A stretch of DNA of 64,000 nucleotides from Flavobacteriaceae bacterium MAR_2009_75 (GTDB lineage Bacteria > Bacteroidota > Bacteroidia > Flavobacteriales > Flavobacteriaceae): the NCBI GenBank assembly GCA_002813285.1, contig PHTZ01000001.1, forward strand, positions 1,177,501 to 1,241,500, in the 5' to 3' direction. Shown here in pieces: positions 1 through 9,009 of the stretch. The position numbers and the translations under genes were made by a program. Under the pieces are notes generated by a model. It made no database searches and had not been told where the DNA came from. It worked only from the letters and a program-made list of their open reading frames with translations. Within the stretch, counting starts at the first letter, position 1. Each line of letters starts with the position of its first letter.

Positions 1-420
1 AGGGTTTCACGTGCCCCGCGCTACTCAGGATACCGCTATCTTGCAGCTCTTTGCCTATACCGGGCTATCACCGTCTATGGCCGTTCTTTCCAAAACGTTC
101 TAGTTCATCACTGTTCGAATATCGCGGTCCTACAACCCCGCACATGCCGGAACATGTACGGTTTGGACTAATCCGGTTTCGCTCGCCGCTACTCCCGGAA
201 TCACTTTTGTTTTCTCCTCCTCCGGCTACTTAGATGTTTCAGTTCACCGGGTTTGCCTCCTTTCGGATGTCATACCTTCAGTATAACGGGTTGCCCCATT
301 CGGATACCTGCGGATCATATCGTATGTGCCGATCCCCGCAGCTTTTCGCAGCTTATCGCGTCCTTCGTCGCCTCTGAGAGCCTAGGCATTCCCCATACGC
401 CCTTATCCAGCTTGTCGCCG
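1..420 (-). rRNA. 23S ribosomal RNA, 5' part only
   Basis: Read on the minus strand, this is the 5' domain of 23S rRNA: the conserved AATGCC...CTCAGAGGCGA block lies at about 370-395 and the ATCCGAATGGGG block at about 290-310. The gene runs off the left edge, so only about 420 nt of some 2.9 kb are present. The mature 5' end near 418-420 is placed by analogy to E. coli 23S and could be off by 10-20 nt. It is the third product of the leftward rRNA operon after 16S and two tRNAs. Short inverted repeats just upstream (534-550 and 551-563) may belong to the processing region. Confidence 0.93.
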
Positions 421-518
421 TCCTTTTGTTTCGCTATTCTATTTGCGTACTCTTTACTTAAAAAATTCGTGTGTTTTTCTTCAAAGTACATCTCTATAAA
501 AAATGTACCCTGTCCCAA

Positions 519-531
519 TATGTCAATGAAC
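519..531 (-). promoter_or_regulatory. GTTCATTGACATA element before 23S
   Basis: A 13-mer GTTCATTGACATA on the minus strand about 100 nt upstream of 23S, identical to the copy in the 16S leader at 2765-2777. Shorter variants lie at 818-826 and 3075-3082. Its placement before both large rRNAs suggests an antitermination (boxA-like) or processing element. The function is inferred. Confidence 0.5.
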
Positions 532-622
532 GTTGTCGTGAGCCACGACAGGCATTAAATGCCTATCCGTCCCATCCACGGTACCTCGAGAACCAACTTA
601 ATCGTCCCCGGGCATCGCCTGG

Positions 623-696
623 TGGAGAATATCGGAGTCGAACCGATGACCTCCTGCGTGCAAGGCAGGCGCTCTAGCCAGCTGAGCTAATCCCCC
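623..696 (-). tRNA. tRNA-Ala (anticodon TGC)
   Basis: The minus strand folds as a full cloverleaf. The acceptor GGGGGAT pairs with ATTCTCC, the D-arm is TAGCTCAGCTGGCTAGAG, the anticodon stem CCTGC/GCAGG encloses loop CTTGCAC (anticodon TGC), and the T-arm contains GGTTCGACTCC. The body is 74 nt. The genome encodes the 3' CCA (bases 620-622), unlike the neighbouring tRNA-Ile. It sits in the 16S-23S spacer in the usual Ile-Ala order. Confidence 0.97.
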
Positions 697-710
697 GTCT
701 TTAGAGTATA

Positions 711-780
711 CAGCAATCAGTGTTCAGTATTCAGTCATTATGCTGCGTACTGCGTACTGCGAACTGCGTACTGCAAACTG
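711..780. repeat. 7-bp tandem repeat in the rRNA spacer
   Basis: Between the two spacer tRNAs lies a run of degenerate heptamers. Read on the minus strand the units are GCAGTTT, GCAGTAC, GCAGTTC, GCAGTAC, GCAGTAC, GCAGCAT, continuing after a short break as ACTGAAT, ACTGAAC, ACTGATT. This is a low-complexity array inside a transcribed spacer, and it has no coding potential. Confidence 0.8.
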
Positions 781-847
781 GTTTCCCAACTTCTAAAATT
801 TCCAATGTTCCCTATTCTCAATGAACGTCGCGCCCTTCGGCACCATG

Positions 848-921
848 TAGTCCCGGGCAGACTCGAACTGCCGACCTCTACATTATCAGTGTAGCGCTCT
901 AACCAGCTGAGCTACGGGACT
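848..921 (-). tRNA. tRNA-Ile (anticodon GAT)
   Basis: The minus strand gives acceptor AGTCCCG pairing with CGGGACT, D-arm TAGCTCAGCTGGTTAGAG, anticodon stem CTACA/TGTAG around loop CTGATAA (anticodon GAT), and a T-arm with CAGTTCGAGTCTG. The body is 74 nt including discriminator A. CCA is not encoded and would be added after transcription. It lies in the 16S-23S spacer, promoter-proximal to tRNA-Ala. Confidence 0.97.
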
Positions 922-1101
922 GTCCCGGACCATCCTCGCGGACGACCGTTTCCTATTATTATTATACCATAGAGACTTCTTCACATACTTGCCATATAAA
1001 CGCTTTTCGGAAAATCGGTTAAGAATACAGAAAGGGGACGGGGCACGGTCGGTGCACCTATCGGCGAGGTCGCCCTTCCGCAACATCGTCGCGGAAAGCT
1101 C

Positions 1102-2633
<1,532 letters not shown>

Positions 2634-2764
2634 TGATTCGTATATAATTTCGCGCCAACGCCGATAAAGTCCTCCCGGCCCCGTCTCTCTATCTGTGTTC
2701 TATTCTTTTATTCCAAAATACTTATATGGTAGCTCGCCTTTTCGGCTCGCTATCGTCTCTACAG

Positions 2765-2777
2765 TATGTCAATGAAC
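2765..2777 (-). promoter_or_regulatory. GTTCATTGACATA element in the 16S leader
   Basis: An exact 13-base match to the element before 23S, about 130 nt upstream of 16S and downstream of all three promoters, so it would lie in the leader transcript. It is a candidate for antitermination or leader processing, judged by position and duplication only. Confidence 0.5.
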
Positions 2778-2866
2778 TTCTTCTCTAAATTCCGAGGACC
2801 GCCTTTGGCCCTCTCCGCCCCTTGTCGACCCGGCGTCTTACTGCCGTATGTCTCTCAAAGCGGGTG

Positions 2867-2896
2867 CAAATTTACAACTGTTTTTTTAACTCGCAA
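2867..2896 (-). promoter_or_regulatory. rRNA promoter P1 (proximal)
   Basis: The minus strand has -33 TTG (2894-2896), a 19-nt spacer and -7 TAAATTTG (2867-2874), matching the Bacteroidota housekeeping consensus TTG-N19-TAnnTTTG. It is the closest of three promoters to 16S. Confidence 0.8.
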
Positions 2897-2991
2897 CGTT
2901 TTTTTGATTTTTTTTCGAAAAAAACGTTTTGACGAATCCAGTATGCAAATGAGCCTCTTTTCCCTAAAACAGCTTGCTGTTTTTCGGGCTG

Positions 2992-3021
2992 CAAATGTAC
3001 AACTGTTTTTTTAACCCGCAA
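2992..3021 (-). promoter_or_regulatory. rRNA promoter P2 (middle)
   Basis: The minus strand has TTG (3019-3021), a 19-nt spacer and TACATTTG (2992-2999). Sequence around it closely resembles the P1 block, suggesting local duplication. A short hairpin (about 2966-2983) lies just downstream, between P2 and P1. Confidence 0.8.
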
Positions 3022-3126
3022 CGTTTTTCGAAGAAAAAATATTCCGCCGACGCCGCACAAAAAAAACAGTATTCCAATGAACTTCAAAAATCCGAAAAAC
3101 AAATATAATACCTGTTTTTCGGGCTG

Positions 3127-3156
3127 CAAATGTACACCCCTTTTTCAATTGTACAA
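3127..3156 (-). promoter_or_regulatory. rRNA promoter P3 (distal)
   Basis: The minus strand has TTG (3154-3156), a 19-nt spacer and TACATTTG (3127-3134). It has the same spacing as P1 and P2 and shares the ...TTTGCAGCCCGAAAAACAG downstream block with P2. Confidence 0.8.
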
Positions 3157-3235
3157 CCCTTTTGAAAAAGGTTTTTTAAACCCCGGAACGAATACCCTGA
3201 TTTGCAACGGGTTATTCATGGAAAAAAATTGAATT

Positions 3236-5236
3236 TTATGAGAAGAAATTCCAAACTAATCCAAAACGGATAACAAAATCGCGGTATGGATAACTTGGTG
3301 CAGAATAGAATTGATTCGTCTCACCGAAGGAAGAATTGAAATGTTCGGCCTTTAAATAAATTCGCGTTTGCTGAATTTTCGCATTTATGAAGAAATCGAG
3401 CATAGGGTAGCCTCCTAACTTTTCATTATTCTGCAAATAAAACTCACCTAACAAAGGGTTATACCCATTCATATTATAAGAAGTGAAGTATTTTAGAGTC
3501 ACCCCTGTCTGTAAGAACATGGCCTTTTTAAATACATCGGAAGAGAAGTATAGGGTATTTCTTGTAACCAGTTCAGGAACGTTCAGCACCTGATTGGCCT
3601 GAGATACGTTCTGGTACATTACCGTATTGTTCAATGCAAATTTGCCCAACTTGAGCTCTTTATTATACTTTAATTTCGTGTGATTTAGAACATTGCCCTC
3701 TTGTATGGGGCGTAAAATAGAGCTATCACCATCTAATTCGGCCATTGCCTCTGCATTCGTGCCAAAATAAGTATAATTATCTACCGTAGTATAGTTTAAG
3801 GAGAGATTACCCCACACCTCTGATTCGAAGCCCACATTTAGGCCATACACCTGTTCTTTTTCAAATGTGCCCAGATTGAACCAATTGTAATTTCTGTAAT
3901 CACTTTGGTTCAAAAGAAAATTGAAGTTCGGCATTTGTTCAGATATGTCAGCCCCCGCAAAAAGTTTGTGTTTTTCCTTAAACATGAAAGAAGTCGACGC
4001 CTGAATAAAATTTCCTCCGAGTTCACCTGAGATATTATATTTTCCTTCTGCCCTGAAATCAAACCCCTTAATTCGTTTTTCGTATTCTGCACCTACAGCC
4101 ACTTCTTCCCCTTTTAATTTATTGGGAATGGTCGTACCATCTTCAGTAATTAAGATACTGTTGAAGAAATAGTTGTAGTTATATAAAGATATATTGCCTT
4201 GAAGTCTTCCTAACGCATCATTATAGAACTCTGCGTTTACTTGATTGTACATTGTTTTCAGATTGGCCCTGTCAGAAATGGTGGTTAAAATAGCATCACC
4301 GAAATAAGTGTCCGCGGATGTTTGATTAAAACTATGGTATTTAGTCTCATAGTTGAACTCATGACCGATCCCCAAAGAGGTCTTCTCTACCCTACTCGAA
4401 TCTTGATCTTTTTTAACCAATTTGTACAAGTGGTCTAAATAGTAACGCTTGCCCAAGATTCTATTCATTGCATCATTGAATCGCACATCGATTTTGACCC
4501 TATTTGAAAATTCAGGATCATTACTTTCAAACTGCAACTCTTCACTTGTGAGTCCGCCGTTTGCTTCAACATCGATATCTTGAGCAGCAATATGGGCCCT
4601 TAGACTATATCGCCCGTTCGCCGTAATATAATTGGTGGTCGTTCTAAAATTGCCCGATTCAGATTGATTGAACTGATATTTACCCAAAGACCGGAACCCT
4701 TTAAATGCGATTGAAAAATTTAAGCGCCGTGAAGTGTTAAAGGCCAATGAGGCATCTAACAACTGCCCTTGTTCGAATGTAGTTTTAAAGAACAAATCTG
4801 ACATGGGTGTGGCCACATTATAGTACTTGATATCTTCCAGTTCTATATAGTTGGTATGAAGTGCAGATGCACCAAGATGAGGGTATAGGCTAGAACTTCT
4901 TAAATCGACCCCCAACTCATTATATGGTTGACCAACGTTTGCAAAAGGCATCAATTCAAAATCATCTTTCCTCAGAAAATTGTATTTATATTCCTTTTGA
5001 ATGGTCAACGTAGTATCTAAGTAGGTCGTATCTCGTTGATATGAAATTATCTTATAATCTTTTATTGTTATTTTTTTTGCAGTAGTATCGGTCGGAACTG
5101 GCCTTTGCCCAATTTCTCGATTAGGCCCTAGAGTTCTTGAAGTATCAATTTTGCGCCGAGGCGGAATGGAATCTTCTTGCGAATAAAGTTGTATGCTGAA
5201 AAAATTCAGTGAAAGGATAAAAAGAAAATATTTCAT
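3236..5236 (-). CDS. Putative porin (Porin_10-like outer-membrane beta-barrel)
   Basis: A 666-residue exported protein, probably an outer-membrane beta-barrel of the putative-porin family common in Bacteroidota (Porin_10). What is seen: a signal peptide (residues 1-19, ending LYSQ), a proline/threonine-rich N-terminal stretch, then from about residue 90 long runs of alternating polar and aromatic residues, and a C-terminal strand ending in FGLVWNFFS, as expected for barrel insertion. The substrate is unknown. It is divergent from rnhB and ends just before the rRNA promoter region. The family call rests on overall resemblance; the barrel prediction is more certain than the name. Confidence 0.8.
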   Translation of the reverse strand: MKYFLFILSLNFFSIQLYSQEDSIPPRRKIDTSRTLGPNREIGQRPVPTDTTAKKITIKDYKIISYQRDTTYLDTTLTIQKEYKYNFLRKDDFELMPFANVGQPYNELGVDLRSSSLYPHLGASALHTNYIELEDIKYYNVATPMSDLFFKTTFEQGQLLDASLAFNTSRRLNFSIAFKGFRSLGKYQFNQSESGNFRTTTNYITANGRYSLRAHIAAQDIDVEANGGLTSEELQFESNDPEFSNRVKIDVRFNDAMNRILGKRYYLDHLYKLVKKDQDSSRVEKTSLGIGHEFNYETKYHSFNQTSADTYFGDAILTTISDRANLKTMYNQVNAEFYNDALGRLQGNISLYNYNYFFNSILITEDGTTIPNKLKGEEVAVGAEYEKRIKGFDFRAEGKYNISGELGGNFIQASTSFMFKEKHKLFAGADISEQMPNFNFLLNQSDYRNYNWFNLGTFEKEQVYGLNVGFESEVWGNLSLNYTTVDNYTYFGTNAEAMAELDGDSSILRPIQEGNVLNHTKLKYNKELKLGKFALNNTVMYQNVSQANQVLNVPELVTRNTLYFSSDVFKKAMFLQTGVTLKYFTSYNMNGYNPLLGEFYLQNNEKLGGYPMLDFFINAKIQQTRIYLKAEHFNSSFGETNQFYSAPSYPYRDFVIRFGLVWNFFS

Positions 5237-5374
5237 TCATGCAGATTACGGCTGTAAAGTTAATTTTTTTAGTTCGTAATTAAATGTGAAAGTTTATTGC
5301 TCGCACCAACACTTCTTTATTTTTAAAACTTTTATGTGTAAGTTGGAAGCAGACATACAAGAACAGTCAACCAA

Positions 5375-5974
5375 ATGCTAAAGCCTTTTTACAAACTGAA
5401 CTCATTCGAAGCCGGCACAGATGAAGCAGGCCGTGGGTGTCTTGCGGGGCCAGTGACAGCTGCGGCCCTTATATTCCCCAAAGGTTTCAGTAACGACGTG
5501 CTCAACGACTCAAAGCAACTATCACATATTAAACGAGATTTTTTGAGACCTATAATTGAAACAGACTGCAGTTGCTTTGCCGTGGCCCACATCTACCCTC
5601 AAGAAATCGATAAGATCAATATTCTTAATGCATCAATTCTCGCGATGCACAAGGCCATCGAACAACTGACTGAAACACCTCAGTTCATTATTGTAGATGG
5701 AAACCGATTTAAACCCTATAAAAATGTTCTTCATGAATGTATCATAAAAGGTGACGGTAAATATATGAGTATCGCAGGGGCCTCAGTATTAGCAAAAACT
5801 TATCGTGATGCTTATATGGAAAAGCTACACGAAGAATACCCGATGTATAATTGGAAAAGGAACAAGGGGTACCCCACTAAAGAACATCGTGAAGCAATAC
5901 GCGAATTCGGTATTACAAAATACCATCGTAAAAGTTTTCGTCTTTTACCAGAACAACTACAATTGAAGCTGTAA
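5375..5974 (+). CDS. rnhB: Ribonuclease HII
   Basis: RNase HII (199 aa) cleaves RNA in RNA-DNA hybrids and removes misincorporated ribonucleotides, in the cytoplasm. Catalytic acidic residues are visible: D16 and E17 in GTDEAGRG, D108 in IIVDGNRF, and D145 in [10 protein letters not shown]. The C-terminal [14 protein letters not shown] block (about 165-178) is also typical. Length is normal for the family. The ATG start directly precedes the conserved core. It stands alone on the plus strand, divergent from the porin gene. Confidence 0.97.
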   Translation: MLKPFYKLNSFEAGTDEAGRGCLAGPVTAAALIFPKGFSNDVLNDSKQLSHIKRDFLRPIIETDCSCFAVAHIYPQEIDKINILNASILAMHKAIEQLTETPQFIIVDGNRFKPYKNVLHECIIKGDGKYMSIAGASVLAKTYRDAYMEKLHEEYPMYNWKRNKGYPTKEHREAIREFGITKYHRKSFRLLPEQLQLKL

Positions 5975-6105
5975 AAACCGTTTTCCTACAAGGTCAAATT
6001 GCTGACAAACAACCAACCACACAACTATATATACCATTCATACAGTTTTAAGAGCCTAAAAGCACGATACTATTTGGGCCATGTTTCTTAAAAGTTAGTT
6101 TTGAT

Positions 6106-6136
6106 GTTAACCTTTAAAGGTTGTTGGCATTAAATA
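6106..6136 (+). promoter_or_regulatory. Candidate ECF-sigma promoter of the OmpA operon
   Basis: GTTAACCTT (6106-6114), 16 nt, then TAAATA (6131-6136). The same two blocks with identical spacing occur at 13262-13292 next to the ECF sigma gene. The predicted transcription start would be near 6145, leaving a leader of about 65 nt before the ATG at 6212. It does not resemble the housekeeping TAnnTTTG promoter. Confidence 0.6.
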
Positions 6137-6211
6137 GCGAGGATAAAATAGGGGTTAAAGAATCATCGGATTCGCTCTCTAAAAAAACCGAAACACTAAA
6201 CTAATGTAACA

Positions 6212-7564
6212 ATGAAACGGAATTCGAACTTCTTTAAATTAATAGTGACATTGGCCGCCTTTTTTTTAACGGCGTCAACTGCGCATGCACAATTTCTTAA
6301 AAAACTGGGTAAAGCTGCCGAGCGAGCGGCCGAACGAACTGTTGAACGTCGCGTTGAGCAAGAAACCGCTGAAAAAACCGACCAAGCGCTAGACAGTATT
6401 TTCGAACCTGGAGCGAAGGGCAGTAGCAAAAGACAGGGCCCTGCGCCAAATACCAGTCCATTGCCAGACAGTCAAGACCACCAAACCGATAAAGGTTCGA
6501 ATTCTGAACAAACTAATGGTTCACCTCCATCTAGTTCCAACGACCCTGAATCACTTAGCGTATATAGCAAGTTCGATTTTGTACCCGGAGATGAACCCCT
6601 ATTTGTCGATGATTTTTCAAATGAATTTGTTGGCGATTTTCCATCGAGATGGAATACCAACTCCGGTGGTGACTTGGTAAACATCGAGGGACATGAAAAT
6701 AAATGGCTTAAATTATTACCCGGCAGCAGATCTTTCTATATACCAGACATTACAAATCTACCTGATGAATTCACTTTAGAGTTTGACGTAGTAGGATCTG
6801 GCATAGACAAAAAAACTTCATCTCATTCGTATCTGGGCATTACAGTGGTCGATAACAACACCTTTGAGAAAGGGCAAAATTGGGGCAAGGTAGAATACTC
6901 GTTCTGTCAATTTATTGAAAGGGGCTTCGTGATTGAAAATAATATTTCCGGAAAAAGAGGCTTCTATAATGAAACCCAGGCCGATGTACGTAGTACAGTA
7001 AAACAGAAACACCGTGTTTCAATAGCCGTAAATGGGCAAAGATTTAGGTTGTGGCTTAATGAAAGTAAATATGTTGATGTTCCGCGTTTGTTGCCTAAAG
7101 GTATAAAAATGCAAAGTATTAAATTTATGCTCAGAGGTATAGACACCGATAAAGAGTCTATTTATATAAGCAACATTAAAATTGCCAAAGGCGGTGTTGA
7201 CTTACGAAGAAAACTATTGGCCGATGGAAAAATCTCTACCAATGGCATTCTTTTCGATAGTGGATCGGCCAATATTCAGCCTCAGTCAATGGGTATTATT
7301 CGGCAGATATATCAAGTTTTACAACAAGACGACTCTATAAACCTCAAAATTGTTGGTCATACGGATGGTGATGGAGACGATGACGCCAATATGGCCCTCT
7401 CAGAAAAAAGAGCAAAAGCGGTAAAAGATGCCTTGGTCAATATATATAAAGTTTCATCAAACAAATTGAGCATAGCCGGCAAGGGAGAATCAGAACCTGT
7501 CGGAGACAATAACACACCAGATGGTAAAGCTCTAAATCGACGTGTAGAATTTATCAAGCAATAA
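6212..7564 (+). CDS. OmpA-family peptidoglycan-binding envelope protein
   Basis: A 450-residue exported protein likely tethered to peptidoglycan. Seen: a signal peptide (1-26), an amphipathic charged segment rich in Arg/Glu (about 28-70), a low-complexity Ser/Pro/Asn linker (70-115), a beta-sandwich-like middle region (about 120-330, LamG/concanavalin-like in pattern), and a C-terminal OmpA-like domain (about 340-450) with GHTDGDGDDDANMALSEKRA and a final NRRVEF. It leads a tight series with the genes at 7605 and 8329 (gaps about 40 and 31 nt). A candidate ECF-type promoter lies upstream. The role may be envelope sensing or stabilisation. The middle-domain assignment is uncertain. Confidence 0.85.
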   Translation: MKRNSNFFKLIVTLAAFFLTASTAHAQFLKKLGKAAERAAERTVERRVEQETAEKTDQALDSIFEPGAKGSSKRQGPAPNTSPLPDSQDHQTDKGSNSEQTNGSPPSSSNDPESLSVYSKFDFVPGDEPLFVDDFSNEFVGDFPSRWNTNSGGDLVNIEGHENKWLKLLPGSRSFYIPDITNLPDEFTLEFDVVGSGIDKKTSSHSYLGITVVDNNTFEKGQNWGKVEYSFCQFIERGFVIENNISGKRGFYNETQADVRSTVKQKHRVSIAVNGQRFRLWLNESKYVDVPRLLPKGIKMQSIKFMLRGIDTDKESIYISNIKIAKGGVDLRRKLLADGKISTNGILFDSGSANIQPQSMGIIRQIYQVLQQDDSINLKIVGHTDGDGDDDANMALSEKRAKAVKDALVNIYKVSSNKLSIAGKGESEPVGDNNTPDGKALNRRVEFIKQ

Positions 7565-7604
7565 TTTAAATTAAAAAATAGAATCTATAATTATTAAACC
7601 TATC

Positions 7605-8297
7605 ATGAAAAAGACATTTTTATTAATCGCATTATTCATATTTACCTTAACAGTTTCCAAAGCTCAAGATAGTTGTAGCAAGTATTACCCACTGGAGGAG
7701 GGAGTATCTTTTCAATATACCATGTATGATAAAAAAGGGAAAACCGATGGTAAGATGGATTATAAAATTATAGGGATAGCGAATTCCGGTGAAGGTACCG
7801 AAGCCACAATGCATATGAGTTTTACAGATAAGAAGGGTAAGGAGGTATTTGAGTCAGATTACAACTTCACCTGCACCGGTAACGGCATTAAAATAGATTA
7901 CAATTCTATAATGCCCCAAAAAATGCTCGACCAATTCGGTGATATGGAATATGAAATAACCGGTACCGATATCGAAATACCCAATGATTTGAGCACAGGT
8001 CAAAATCTTGATGATGCGAATGTAAATATGGCCATCAATATGGCTGGTATGAAAATGAAAATTGAGGTGAACATGATTAATCGAAAGGTAGAGAAAGAAG
8101 AAACGGTCAGCACGCCCGCTGGCGATTTCACCTGTTATGTTATCTATTCAGATACCGAATCTAAAACTATGGGTACCACTCATACTTTCCCGAGTCGCCA
8201 GTGGTTGGCCGAAGGTGTGGGCATGGTCAAGCAAGAGACTTATAAAGGCAATGGTGATTTAATAAGTAGTATGCAGCTTACTAAATATTCTAAATGA
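7605..8297 (+). CDS. Secreted protein, TapB/DUF3108-like
   Basis: A 230-residue protein with a signal peptide (1-20, ending SKAQ). It then has the pattern CSKYYPLEEGVSFQYTMYDKKG, seen in DUF3108/TapB-like beta-rich periplasmic proteins, and a WLAEGVGMVKQETY block near the C-terminus. No catalytic motif is visible. It sits second in the OmpA-like operon, so it probably works in the envelope with its neighbours. The family name is from resemblance only; the exact function is unknown. Confidence 0.75.
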   Translation: MKKTFLLIALFIFTLTVSKAQDSCSKYYPLEEGVSFQYTMYDKKGKTDGKMDYKIIGIANSGEGTEATMHMSFTDKKGKEVFESDYNFTCTGNGIKIDYNSIMPQKMLDQFGDMEYEITGTDIEIPNDLSTGQNLDDANVNMAINMAGMKMKIEVNMINRKVEKEETVSTPAGDFTCYVIYSDTESKTMGTTHTFPSRQWLAEGVGMVKQETYKGNGDLISSMQLTKYSK

Positions 8298-8328
8298 ATT
8301 AATAACCAACACTTAATATTTAAAAATC

Positions 8329-8949
8329 ATGAAAACAAAAATCACCTTATTACTAATAGCAACCATTGTAATGACCTCTTGTTCAAAACTATGGTATTGG
8401 AACGATGATAACACTATTGAAGAAATAGAACTAACCGAATCTAATTATATGTTTGAAGGCGATCTCTACAAATATGCACTCGAAATCAGAATTGACTCAT
8501 TACAAAACCGAGCCAAATATCTAAAAGAAATTATAGGTAATAACCAAGGAACACCTGAAATTGAAAAGGAATTTGAAGAAACAGTATCAAGTCTTGAAGA
8601 CGCAAGCGAAACTGCTGAAGGTGTTGTTGTGTTCGATGATTTAATCGGGAAACTAGGAAGAAGAAACCCAATTGGACCAAAACCACCGAGACCAAGTGTT
8701 ATTCCTGTTGGTCTAGAATACTTATTATCATACAACTTAAATGAAGTAGACCTTGTAATAAATGATGAGAATGGGGCCGAACTAGGCAAAACAGAGGGTA
8801 ATCTTTATGAAATATCAGGCTCGAAAGGCATGCTGATGTACAAAAAGGTAAATATTACAAATTCGATATCAGATGGAGCCGTAATCAACATACAGCGTTT
8901 AAATAACCTGAAACAAGCGGACAGCTATTCTATACAAGTAGAGAAATAA
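8329..8949 (+). CDS. Hypothetical lipoprotein
   Basis: A 206-residue putative lipoprotein of unrecognised family. The signal sequence ends in the lipobox VMTSC (Cys18), followed by an acidic region with a coiled-coil-like heptad stretch (about 50-95). A Pro-rich hinge follows (about 108-122), then a C-terminal beta-rich region. It is third in the series starting at 6212, 31 nt behind the previous gene. A strong hairpin (8972-9002) follows its stop, so the series may terminate or attenuate here before the CHAT gene. Confidence 0.75.
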   Translation: MKTKITLLLIATIVMTSCSKLWYWNDDNTIEEIELTESNYMFEGDLYKYALEIRIDSLQNRAKYLKEIIGNNQGTPEIEKEFEETVSSLEDASETAEGVVVFDDLIGKLGRRNPIGPKPPRPSVIPVGLEYLLSYNLNEVDLVINDENGAELGKTEGNLYEISGSKGMLMYKKVNITNSISDGAVINIQRLNNLKQADSYSIQVEK

Positions 8950-8971
8950 GCTCAGCATATTTTAGTAAATT

Positions 8972-9002
8972 GGCCTTTGAGAATCAATCCATTCTCAAAG
9001 GC
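8972..9002 (+). terminator. Hairpin between the lipoprotein and CHAT genes
   Basis: CCTTTGAGAAT and ATTCTCAAAGG form a perfect 11-bp stem around a 6-nt loop, extendable by one or two pairs and followed by a short T-rich tract. It looks like a terminator or attenuator. A TTG codon at 8977 lies inside the stem, which argues against starting the CHAT gene there. Confidence 0.65.
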
Positions 9003-9009
9003 TTTATTT

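Noticed and set aside
8977-9009. TTG start giving an 11-residue longer CHAT protein
   Set aside because: The TTG lies in a perfect hairpin stem and the extension would precede a clean signal peptide starting at ATG 9010.
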